Assembly (NCBI GenBank): GCA_938004025.1
Contig: CALKXC010000073.1
Location: 1 to 5,874 of the forward strand
Direction of reading: 5' to 3'
DNA from: an uncultured Leucothrix sp.
Lineage (GTDB): Bacteria; Pseudomonadota; Gammaproteobacteria; Thiotrichales; Thiotrichaceae
Length of the DNA stretch: 5,874 nucleotides
Part shown: in pieces, positions 1 through 5,874 of the stretch
Position numbering within the stretch: the first letter of the stretch is position 1
How the letters are laid out: each line of letters begins with the position of its first letter
Notes under the pieces: model-generated
Told to the model about the DNA's origin: nothing
Database searches by the model: none
Seen by the model: the letters and a program-made list of their open reading frames with translations, nothing else
Translations under genes and position numbers: made by a program

Positions 1-404
1 AATGAAACAATCAGTACAGCATATCCAATCATCGCTGGATTAAATGGGTTATAGCCGATACCACCATAGCAATGCTTTGCAATCACAATGGAGAAAAACA
101 ACCCTACCAGTGGAACCCACCAACTCAGCAGCGATGGCAGCGTCAGTGCAAACAAGCAAGCGGTGACTACGGCACTGTAATCCTTTAGAAATAAAGATAA
201 TGAGCGCTTGCGAAGTAACAACATTAACGCTTCTAAAGTAATAGCAAAAACAACGGACAGCGCGATATTAATTAATATGCCCCACCCATAAAAATAGTAG
301 AGGGTTGCAACAGCGGGCAATAACGCCCATAAGACCTGTTTCATTAAATGAGAAACACCGGGCGCGTCATTCACCAGTCCGCTAATTTTCGTATCAAACT
401 GCAT
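1..404 (-). CDS. rnfD: RnfD, Rnf electron transport complex membrane subunit (5' part only)
   Basis: The reading frame starts at the ATG at 404-402 and runs off the left edge, giving about 134 residues of a protein that is usually about 350. It begins [13 protein letters not shown] and contains several hydrophobic membrane segments: around residues 24-43, 46-61, 83-100 and from about 98 into the 'WWVPLVGLFFSIVIAKH' stretch. A typical RnfD/NqrB-family motif follows (GGIGYNPFNPAMIGYA). RnfD is an inner-membrane subunit of the ferredoxin:NAD+ oxidoreductase. In the family a threonine further downstream carries a covalently bound FMN; that site lies outside the window. The start overlaps the last 11 nt of rnfC, which suggests translational coupling. 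An AAGGA at 416-420 lies 11 nt upstream of the ATG, slightly far for a strong ribosome binding site. No frameshift is seen in the visible part. Confidence 0.93.
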   Translation of the reverse strand, partial: MQFDTKISGLVNDAPGVSHLMKQVLWALLPAVATLYYFYGWGILINIALSVVFAITLEALMLLLRKRSLSLFLKDYSAVVTACLFALTLPSLLSWWVPLVGLFFSIVIAKHCYGGIGYNPFNPAMIGYAVLIVS

Positions 405-2103
405 CTTGGTTATTATCCTTTTTTTGGCTCGCTTGCCTTGCTATTTTTTTGGCTTTCGCCCGCTCCATCGCAGCCTTTATGGCATCTTGCTTTGCTGCTT
501 TAACCGAATCGATCGTTTTATTCTCCGTGCCCGTTTTGCTTGCTCCATCTCCTGAGGAAGCTAATTCAGCCTCTTCTTGTTTCTTTTTTTGCAAAGCCTC
601 TTTGTGTTTTCTACGCTTTTCATCTCTAGCCAATTTGATGCGTTCTTTTCTAATCGCATTAAACTCAAAACGCTCTCTTGAACGTTCGGCTTTTAGTGCC
701 GCCTCTTTTTGCGACTTTATCTCCGTTTTTGCAAACCTGAAATAATCAACCAAAGGAATATAACTGGGACAGACATAACTACAGGCCCCACACTCAATAC
801 AGTCAGCCAGTTGATGTTCAATCACCTTATCGAAATCATGAGCACGAGTATGCCAATACAGCTGCTGCGGTAACAAATTAACGGGGCAAACTTGTGCACA
901 CTGATTGCAACGAATGCATGGCATGACCTGTTTGTCTGCTGGCTGCTGTGTTGTTGTGGCTAACTGTAACTGCTCTACTGAGCTGACCAAAATACAATTT
1001 GATGCCTTACTTATCGGCAATTCATCGGAGGGTAAAGCGAAACCCATCATCGGCCCCCCCATCAACATGCGTTCAGCTTTTGCGCTGTAGCCCCCGATCT
1101 GATCAATGATAAAACTGATGGGCGTCCCAATGAGCGCTTCGACGTTCTGAGGTTGTACTAAGCCATCTCCAGTGAAGGTCACTATTCTTGATAACAATGG
1201 TTTCCCAAGCTCAACCGCTTCATAGACCGCATAGGCGGTGGCAATATTGTGGCAGAGTATGCCAGACGTAACGGCGTGGACTCCTTTCGGAATTTCGACC
1301 CCCGTTAGTAAATGGGTGAGCTGACGGGCGTCACCGCTCGGGTATTGTGTCGGCACAACGATCACTTCAATGACGGCCTGCCTATTTTGTTTAGCTGGGC
1401 TGGCGTTACGTTCACTTGAAACATCAGCAATTGCTTTGTGCAATGCTTGAATCGCGTCAGGTTTATTATCCTCAACTCCGACAAGACAACGTTTAACCTG
1501 AAGTAACCCCACAAGGATATCAATGCCTCTAACGATCTCGTGCGCTCGCTCTCTTATCAACACATCGTCACAACTAATGTAAGGCTCACACTCGGCTGCA
1601 TTAATGATCAGAGTATGGATATTTTGCTGAGCTGCAGCCGAAAGCTTCACCGTACTTGGAAACGCCGCCCCTCCAAGCCCTACGATACCGGCTGACTCTA
1701 TTTTTTTAAGTATGCTGCCAGAAGTTCTGTCTTCATCATTTGTTTCATTAAGCTCAAGCCACTGATCTTTACCATCAGTTTCTATAAACATAGACAAACC
1801 AGACATGCCTGAAGGATGCGGCAAGGCGTGCTCTTTTATATCAGTGATAACACCTGAACTCGGTGCATGGATGAGAGCGTCTTTAGTATTAGCGCCAAGC
1901 TTAGTTAAAGCTTGCCCTTTTAACACCTTATCGCCTACAGCAACAATCAAATTACTAGCATCGGATGTCGATTGATGAAGTGGAATAATTAACTGTGGGG
2001 GAATTTTCAACTGCTTAATAGGCAATCGTGTCGACTCTTCTTTATGAAAAGTAGGATGAACTCCCCCGCGCATTTTCCAGAGCTTTTGAATGAGTTTATT
2101 CAA
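394..2103 (-). CDS. rnfC: RnfC, peripheral iron-sulfur/NADH-interacting subunit of the Rnf complex
   Basis: This 569-residue protein is RnfC, the cytoplasmic face subunit thought to bind FMN and NAD(H) and pass electrons through 4Fe-4S clusters. It opens with GGVHP (13-17), followed by a biotinyl-lipoyl-like region with 'GDKVLKGQ' (57-64). Next come the glycine-rich GLGGAAFPS (142-150) and [10 protein letters not shown] (167-176) of the complex I 51-kDa-like domain, then an SLBB-type region. Two ferredoxin-type motifs follow: Cys396/399/402/406 and Cys435/438/441/445. From about residue 459 the tail is charged and rich in Lys, Ala, Glu and Arg, probably helical. Tails of this kind vary greatly in length in gammaproteobacterial RnfC (E. 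coli RsxC is about 740 residues). The start is TTG at 2103-2101, preceded by GAGG at 2111-2114 with a 7-nt spacer and overlapping the rnfB stop (TTGA). The next option is ATG at codon 11, which lacks such a site, and an in-frame TGA lies 12 nt upstream. Confidence 0.96.
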   Translation of the reverse strand: MNKLIQKLWKMRGGVHPTFHKEESTRLPIKQLKIPPQLIIPLHQSTSDASNLIVAVGDKVLKGQALTKLGANTKDALIHAPSSGVITDIKEHALPHPSGMSGLSMFIETDGKDQWLELNETNDEDRTSGSILKKIESAGIVGLGGAAFPSTVKLSAAAQQNIHTLIINAAECEPYISCDDVLIRERAHEIVRGIDILVGLLQVKRCLVGVEDNKPDAIQALHKAIADVSSERNASPAKQNRQAVIEVIVVPTQYPSGDARQLTHLLTGVEIPKGVHAVTSGILCHNIATAYAVYEAVELGKPLLSRIVTFTGDGLVQPQNVEALIGTPISFIIDQIGGYSAKAERMLMGGPMMGFALPSDELPISKASNCILVSSVEQLQLATTTQQPADKQVMPCIRCNQCAQVCPVNLLPQQLYWHTRAHDFDKVIEHQLADCIECGACSYVCPSYIPLVDYFRFAKTEIKSQKEAALKAERSRERFEFNAIRKERIKLARDEKRRKHKEALQKKKQEEAELASSGDGASKTGTENKTIDSVKAAKQDAIKAAMERAKAKKIARQASQKKDNNQDAV

Positions 2104-2693
2104 GGTTTTGCCTCAACACTGACGGGTATTGAAGCGAGTGTCTCGGTTTTGCTGTGTAAGAAGCCAGTCGGCTCTGGAGCAACCCAAGTATCCGGTGTCT
2201 GGTTAACTGGAATCATGTCTATACAGTCAACGGGGCAAGGTGGCAAACAGAGATCACAACCCGTGCATTCATCAGCAATAACAGTGTGCATAAGCTTTGC
2301 AGCCCCCACAATGGCATCAACTGGGCAAGCTTGAATGCATAAAGTACACCCTATGCAAGTTTCCTCACGAATAATCGCTACAGTTTGAACATCCTCAACC
2401 TGCAATTCCTCATCAAGAGGCAACGCTTCAACATCTAATAGGTCTGCAAGCGCTTGAATAGTGGACTCTCCGCCGGGAGGGCACCGATTGATGCCAACCT
2501 CTTCTCTTGCAATCGCTTCAGCGTAGGGTTTACAGCCAGGATAGCTACATTGGCCGCATTGCGTTTGAGGCAACAGTGCATCAATTTGATCCACAACAGG
2601 ATTGCCATCAACTTTGAATTTCTTAGCAGAATAACCAAGCAGCAATCCAAAGAAAACAGCCATTCCAACCAATACTAAAATTGCCATTAACAT
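2100..2693 (-). CDS. rnfB: RnfB, membrane-anchored polyferredoxin subunit of the Rnf complex
   Basis: The 197-residue protein matches the usual RnfB/RsxB length and layout. A single hydrophobic helix (about residues 3-20) anchors it to the inner membrane. It is followed by the Fe-S domain with [20 protein letters not shown] (Cys46, 49, 54) and Cys71 in NRCPPGG. Two 4Fe-4S ferredoxin motifs come next: Cys113/116/119/123 and Cys143/146/149/153, the second followed by CP-V-D-C with an extra Cys157. In the complex RnfB is the likely entry point for electrons from ferredoxin. The gene starts 6 nt after rnfA and overlaps rnfC by 4 nt. The first ATG (2693-2691) is chosen. Another ATG two codons later (2687-2685) is possible, and an AAAGG 11 nt upstream of the first ATG fits that one better. 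Confidence 0.97.
   Translation of the reverse strand: MLMAILVLVGMAVFFGLLLGYSAKKFKVDGNPVVDQIDALLPQTQCGQCSYPGCKPYAEAIAREEVGINRCPPGGESTIQALADLLDVEALPLDEELQVEDVQTVAIIREETCIGCTLCIQACPVDAIVGAAKLMHTVIADECTGCDLCLPPCPVDCIDMIPVNQTPDTWVAPEPTGFLHSKTETLASIPVSVEAKP
2111..2114 (-). promoter_or_regulatory. Ribosome binding site that fixes the rnfC TTG start
   Basis: On the minus strand GAGG lies 7 nt upstream of the TTG at 2103-2101. It supports this non-ATG start over the ATG at 2073-2071, which has no comparable purine-rich site at the right distance. The site lies within the last codons of rnfB, as expected for termination-reinitiation coupling. Confidence 0.55.
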
Positions 2694-2699
2694 GAGTTA

Positions 2700-3281
2700 T
2701 TAAGCCTTTATTAAACCGCTAAAACCCATGAATGCCAGTGCCATCAATCCGGCAGTGATCATCGCTATTGCATTGCTTTGAAAAGCCGCAGGTACATCCG
2801 ATACAGCAATTCTTTCACGCATCGCCGCAAATAAAACCAGCACTAATGTAAACCCCATGGAGGAGCCAAAGCCATACAGTGCTGACTCAAGGAAGTTATG
2901 ACTCTGCTGCACATTAAGTAATGCAACGCCGAGCACCGCACAGTTCGTTGTTATAAGAGGCAGATAGATTCCTAAAACATTGTGCAAGATGGGGCTAGTC
3001 TTATGAATGACTAATTCAGTGAATCCTACAATCGCGGCAATCACCAATATAAAGCTGATCGTACGAAGGTATTCCAACTCAAAAGGAGTCAATAAAAAGT
3101 TATTGATAAGATAGCTTAGCACTGACGACAAAGTGAGCACGAAAGTCGTTGCCAAGCCCATGCCCATCGCAGTTTCAAGCTTGCGTGACACCCCCATAAA
3201 GGGGCACAGGCCAAGAAACTGGGACAGCACGATATTATTAACCCAAACAGTACTGACGATAATCAGCAAATAATCAGTCAT
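2700..3281 (-). CDS. rnfA: RnfA, integral membrane subunit of the Rnf complex
   Basis: This 193-residue hydrophobic protein has about six membrane segments (roughly 4-22, 38-60, 72-92, 101-122, 135-152 and 170-190), the length and topology of RnfA/RsxA (NqrE family). It begins [20 protein letters not shown]. It carries LCPFMG with Cys26 and TTNCAVLG with Cys114. In structures of Rnf complexes the equivalent cysteines of RnfA, together with those of RnfE, hold an iron-sulfur cluster inside the membrane; here that role is inferred from the family. It is the first gene of the operon, and the 192-bp gap to the divergent cytochrome gene should contain its promoter. No strong Shine-Dalgarno sequence is visible before the ATG at 3281-3279. 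The gene looks intact. Confidence 0.97.
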   Translation of the reverse strand: MTDYLLIIVSTVWVNNIVLSQFLGLCPFMGVSRKLETAMGMGLATTFVLTLSSVLSYLINNFLLTPFELEYLRTISFILVIAAIVGFTELVIHKTSPILHNVLGIYLPLITTNCAVLGVALLNVQQSHNFLESALYGFGSSMGFTLVLVLFAAMRERIAVSDVPAAFQSNAIAMITAGLMALAFMGFSGLIKA

Positions 3282-3327
3282 TGTTGCAATCTAGCGATGA
3301 TAGGAATGATGGGCATTCTGACATAGC

Positions 3328-3345
3328 TCTGGTGCTAACACTAGA
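3328..3345. repeat. Near-palindrome in the divergent promoter region (possible operator)
   Basis: TCTGGTGCTAACACTAGA has two 7-nt arms that pair at six positions, plus one G:T position, around a 4-nt centre. It would straddle the predicted rnf transcription start, a common place for a repressor site. A short palindrome of this size can arise by chance, so function is not claimed. Confidence 0.3.
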
Positions 3346-3351
3346 TGACTT

Positions 3352-3378
3352 ATTTTAAACTGTATTCATTTTGTCCAA
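3352..3378 (-). promoter_or_regulatory. Possible sigma70-type promoter for rnfABCD
   Basis: On the minus strand TTGGAC (3378-3373) and TAAAAT (3357-3352) resemble -35 and -10 boxes. The -10 matches five of six consensus bases, but the 15-nt spacer is shorter than the preferred 17. Transcription would begin near 3345 and give a leader of roughly 65 nt before rnfA. This is a by-eye match only. Confidence 0.28.
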
Positions 3379-3473
3379 GAAATCCATCCGCTCAAACCGA
3401 AGTTAGTGACGTTGCCACAGCGAGCATTTAAAGTAACTTATATTCGTTAAATTATAAAAATAAGTGAGCAAAC

Positions 3474-4880
3474 ATGAGATCCCCCCTTCTCTCATTATCA
3501 ACGCTTTTGATTGCGCTACTGTTACAACCCTCTTTGGCATTGGCGCAACAAAGTACCAATATCGACAATGACATTCGATTATTGATCAAAGCCCATAAAT
3601 TAACCGGTGATGCGGCCAAAGGTATTCGAGTGCCATCTATTAATTCTCCAAAAGCTCAATTGGGCATGAAGCTTTTTTACTCCAAAACCTTAGGTGGTGA
3701 TGGAAGCACTGCCTGCGTAAGTTGTCATCACCCTTTACTCGGCGGTGGCGACGGTCTGTCTCTTCCGATTGGCGTAGGGAGTGCAGACCCTAAGATTATT
3801 GGCCCCAATCGTAAAATGCGGGGTAATGCAAAAGTCACTGTTCCAAGAAATGCACCGACTACGTTTAATATTGCCCTCTGGAAACAGCACATGTTCCATG
3901 ATGGTCGTATAAAGCAGCTGAGTGATTATTCAATAATGACACCAGATGTGGCATTAGATACTGCAGATTCATTAGGCGGTGAAAACCTAGTTCAAGCACA
4001 AGCTCGCTTCCCAATTACCTCTATGGAAGAGATGCGCGGCAGTTTTCTTAAGGATGAGATGAATCAAACGCTGAGACGTTCTATCAGTGATCGCCTTAAG
4101 AAAAATTGGGAAGAAATGTTTAGAGTTGCCTTTGATGACTTCGATTCAGAATTAGATGTTGTTATCACAGAGCAAAACATGTCCGAAGCTATTGCCGACT
4201 ACGAACGTTCTCAGTTGTTTGTAAATAATCCTTGGAAGAGCTATGTGGAGGGCAATCAACAAGCTATTTCCGAGCAAGCTAAACGCGGTGCGAAATTGTT
4301 TTTTACGCCTAAGAATGCAGGTGGTGCGGGTTGTGCGAGCTGTCATTCCGGTGACTTTTTCTCTAACGAGCAGTTTTACAATACAGCGATGCCACAAATC
4401 GGTAATGGAAAGCACAAATATGAAGGTGATACGGACATGGATGACCAAGGCTGTTATCTGGTCACTAAAAAGCCTGGTGATCAATATAGATTCCGTACAC
4501 CAAGCCTGTTGAATGTAGAAATGACGGGCCCTTGGGGACATAGCGGCGCATACACTTCTCTAGAAGCCGTCACTGCGCACATGCTTAACCCTATTAAAGC
4601 GGCGAAAAACTATCAGAAGAAGCAGGTCAAGCAACGTGGCATCGATTTCAGCAAAACATCAACTAATATTAAAACCTTGCTCAAAAGCAATATTGACCTT
4701 AAAGCCATGCCAAATGCCAATCAACAGCATGTTAAAGATTTAGTCGCTTTCATGAAAACACTCACTGACCCGTGTGTTAAGAGTCGTGAGTGCTTGAGCC
4801 CTTGGATCCCTCCTTCTAACAGCAACGATCCTGATGGGAATATGTTACACGGCTTGTTTAAGCGGGGTCAGCGTCTCTAA
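3474..4880 (+). CDS. Secreted di-heme cytochrome c, CCP/MauG family (cytochrome c peroxidase-like)
   Basis: This 468-residue protein starts with a Sec signal peptide (hydrophobic core 5-21, predicted cleavage after Ala-Leu-Ala, residue 24), so it acts in the periplasm. Two c-type heme sites are present: CVSCH (Cys81, Cys84, His85) in the N-terminal half and CASCH (Cys287, Cys290, His291) in the C-terminal half. Family motifs include [18 protein letters not shown] after heme 1, 'RNAPTTFN...MFHDGR' (125-145) and [20 protein letters not shown] (341-360). Members reduce H2O2 with electrons from small cytochromes or, like MauG, oxidise protein substrates; which applies here cannot be told. It is well above the roughly 330 residues of classical bacterial CcpA. 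Extra length lies between the hemes and in a C-terminal tail with Cys434 and Cys440, which with Cys327 could form a disulfide. It is divergent from rnfA, and its last 36 nt overlap tsaD on the other strand. A gene symbol such as ccp or mauG would overstate the evidence. Confidence 0.93.
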   Translation: MRSPLLSLSTLLIALLLQPSLALAQQSTNIDNDIRLLIKAHKLTGDAAKGIRVPSINSPKAQLGMKLFYSKTLGGDGSTACVSCHHPLLGGGDGLSLPIGVGSADPKIIGPNRKMRGNAKVTVPRNAPTTFNIALWKQHMFHDGRIKQLSDYSIMTPDVALDTADSLGGENLVQAQARFPITSMEEMRGSFLKDEMNQTLRRSISDRLKKNWEEMFRVAFDDFDSELDVVITEQNMSEAIADYERSQLFVNNPWKSYVEGNQQAISEQAKRGAKLFFTPKNAGGAGCASCHSGDFFSNEQFYNTAMPQIGNGKHKYEGDTDMDDQGCYLVTKKPGDQYRFRTPSLLNVEMTGPWGHSGAYTSLEAVTAHMLNPIKAAKNYQKKQVKQRGIDFSKTSTNIKTLLKSNIDLKAMPNANQQHVKDLVAFMKTLTDPCVKSRECLSPWIPPSNSNDPDGNMLHGLFKRGQRL

Positions 4881-5858
4881 AGACCAGCGTGGCTGTGGTG
4901 AGATAGTTGCAGGCTCGAACTGACCTGCAGCTAATCTCAATGCCCCGGCATAGGCAATCATCGCGCCATTGTCAGTGCAGAACTGCTGACGAGGAAAAAA
5001 CACTTCCGCTTTTAACTCATTAAGTCGTTCTCTCAAACGTTTATTTGCGCCAACCCCACCAGCGATAATCAACCGGTTAAACCCTGTCTGCGTTAGCGCC
5101 CTTTCACATTTTATTGCTAGCGTTTCCACAACAGCTTCTTGAAAGGCATACGCAATATCCGCTTTTGCTTCCTCGGTGCCTGAAGATTTTTGCCAAGCAT
5201 GTAAGGCTGATGTTTTTAATCCACTGAAACTAAAGTCGAGCCCAGGCCTGTTGACCATCGGGCGAGGAAATTTTATCTCACTAGGGTTACCCTGCTCAGC
5301 TAACTTTGCCAATTCAGGGCCACCCGGATAAGAAAGCCCAAGCATTTTTGCAGTTTTATCAAATGCTTCACCTACCGCGTCATCTAGCGACTCTCCAAGA
5401 ATCACATATTCGCCAAAACCTTTCACTTCAACCAAGAGCGTATGTCCACCTGACACAAGCAGCGCGACAAAAGGAAACTCAGGGGCATTATCTTCTAACA
5501 TAGGTGCCAATAAATGCCCTTCCATATGGTGAACAGCTAACGCGGGAATCCCTAAACCCCAAGCCAACGTTCTGCTAACAGAAGCACCCACCATGAGTGC
5601 ACCAATTAAACCCGGCCCAGAGGTATAAGCAATTCCTTCTAACTGCTCCATTGACAACCCTGCTTCTGACACAGACTCACGAACTAACGGCAGTAATTTT
5701 CTAATATGATCGCGTGAAGCTAACTCCGGAACTACTCCGCCATATTCTGCGTGCATTGCCACTTGGCTATACAATTTATCAGACAGTAATCCCGCCTCGG
5801 TATCGTAAATTGCAACGCCTGTTTCATCACAGGATGACTCGATTCCTAAAACTATCAT
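4845..5858 (-). CDS. tsaD: TsaD, tRNA N6-threonylcarbamoyladenosine (t6A37) transferase subunit
   Basis: TsaD, working with TsaB and TsaE in the cytoplasm, transfers the threonylcarbamoyl group from TC-AMP (made by TsaC/TsaC2) to A37 of ANN-decoding tRNAs. The 337-residue length equals that of E. coli TsaD (formerly YgjD/Gcp). Visible family features are the N-terminal [12 protein letters not shown] (5-16), the metal-binding HHMEGH with His111 and His115, SGGHT (136-140), the [18 protein letters not shown] region (158-175), GGVGAN (267-272) and [12 protein letters not shown] (294-305), whose Asp296 would be the third metal ligand. The ATG at 5858-5856 is the standard start and has a weak AAAGA 3 nt upstream. 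In many gammaproteobacteria rpsU lies divergently upstream; only 16 bp are visible here, so this cannot be checked. The 3' end is antisense to the end of the cytochrome gene. Confidence 0.98.
   Translation of the reverse strand: MIVLGIESSCDETGVAIYDTEAGLLSDKLYSQVAMHAEYGGVVPELASRDHIRKLLPLVRESVSEAGLSMEQLEGIAYTSGPGLIGALMVGASVSRTLAWGLGIPALAVHHMEGHLLAPMLEDNAPEFPFVALLVSGGHTLLVEVKGFGEYVILGESLDDAVGEAFDKTAKMLGLSYPGGPELAKLAEQGNPSEIKFPRPMVNRPGLDFSFSGLKTSALHAWQKSSGTEEAKADIAYAFQEAVVETLAIKCERALTQTGFNRLIIAGGVGANKRLRERLNELKAEVFFPRQQFCTDNGAMIAYAGALRLAAGQFEPATISPQPRWSLETLTPLKQAV
4899..4939 (+). other. Long imperfect inverted repeat / stem-loop 18 nt past the cytochrome stop
   Basis: The arm at 4899-4913 (TGAGATAGTTGCAGG) pairs with 4924-4939 (CCTGCAGCTAATCTCA) over 15 base pairs, with one G:U pair (4907:4930), one bulged A (4933) and a 10-nt loop. 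It lies inside tsaD codons 307-320. In plus-strand RNA the G:U pair is tolerated; in tsaD mRNA the same position is an A:C mismatch, so the fold suits the cytochrome transcript better. No U-run follows in either direction, so a standard intrinsic terminator is not supported. Transcript-end protection or a weak or Rho-assisted termination site are possibilities. Confidence 0.45.
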
Positions 5859-5874
5859 GGTCTTTAATGTACCC

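Larger units (their letters stand above)
3282..3473. other. Divergent intergenic region between rnfA and the di-heme cytochrome gene
   Basis: These 192 bp must hold the promoters for the leftward rnf operon and the rightward cytochrome gene. The part next to the cytochrome gene (about 3426-3462) is AT-rich, with TATATT (3439-3444) and TATAAA (3453-3458) as possible -10 elements. Neither has a well-spaced -35: the best, TTGCCA at 3412-3417, is 21 nt from TATATT. AAGTGAG at 3462-3468, 5 nt before the cytochrome ATG, can serve as its ribosome binding site. I see no coding potential, RNA gene, or FNR/Anr-type TTGAT-N4-ATCAA box here. Confidence 0.6.

Noticed and set aside
449..745. 98-codon plus-strand open frame opposite the rnfC tail
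   Set aside because: It is a shadow of the Lys/Ala-rich rnfC 3' end: its composition (Phe, Leu, Ser, Cys-rich) is what the antisense of such codons gives, and there is no recognisable domain.
2044..2334. 96-codon plus-strand open frame across the rnfB/rnfC junction
   Set aside because: Antisense to two well-supported genes, with no family resemblance and no ribosome binding site of note.
3297..3310. Two ATGAT copies 9 nt apart just upstream of rnfA
   Set aside because: Five-nt direct repeats are too short to be meaningful without conservation.
3426..3452. ATTTAA / TTAAAT inverted repeat upstream of the cytochrome gene
   Set aside because: Six-nt arms of pure A/T separated by 15 nt in an AT-rich stretch are expected by chance; it matches no known FNR, Fur or OxyR site by eye.
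4152..4541. 129-codon minus-strand open frame inside the cytochrome gene
   Set aside because: The plus-strand frame has both heme motifs and clear family motifs across this stretch; the antisense frame shows none.
1..5874. Search for CRISPR arrays, tRNA/rRNA genes, insertion sequences and attachment sites
   Set aside because: No regularly spaced repeats, transposase-like reading frames, terminal inverted repeats or tRNA-like sequence were seen; nearly all bases are covered by conserved genes.

Overview
The window looks like chromosomal DNA from a gammaproteobacterium. It holds the first four genes of an rnf (rsx) operon in the order rnfA-rnfB-rnfC-rnfD, a periplasmic di-heme cytochrome c of the CCP/MauG family, and tsaD with the typical 337-residue length and motifs of proteobacterial TsaD. 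The genus cannot be fixed from the sequence. Moderate base composition and a c-type-cytochrome-using, Rnf-bearing lifestyle would suit a marine or other aquatic gammaproteobacterium, but that is inference.

Layout: positions 1-3281 on the minus strand carry rnfA (2700-3281), rnfB (2100-2693), rnfC (394-2103) and the 5' part of rnfD (1-404, cut by the window edge). The genes are packed: a 6-nt gap between A and B, a 4-nt overlap between B and C with a TTG start for rnfC, and an 11-nt overlap between C and D. The operon presumably continues off the left edge with rnfG and rnfE. Positions 3282-3473 are a divergent intergenic region. Positions 3474-4880 on the plus strand encode a secreted di-heme cytochrome c peroxidase/MauG-like protein. 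Positions 4845-5858 on the minus strand encode TsaD, whose 3' end overlaps the 3' end of the cytochrome gene tail-to-tail by 36 nt.

Function: RnfABCD are parts of the membrane complex that exchanges electrons between ferredoxin and NAD(H) at the expense or gain of an ion gradient; RsxABCDGE in E. coli also keeps SoxR reduced. The cytochrome acts in the periplasm and probably reduces peroxide or oxidises an unknown substrate, so the two divergent units are both redox systems, although no direct link is shown. TsaD is the universal tRNA t6A37 modification enzyme and is functionally unrelated to its neighbours.

No mobile element, CRISPR array, RNA gene or clearly new system was found. The most unusual structures are the overlapping convergent 3' ends of the cytochrome gene and tsaD, and a long imperfect inverted repeat inside the tsaD coding sequence just past the cytochrome stop codon. 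A near-palindrome in the divergent intergenic region is a weaker candidate.
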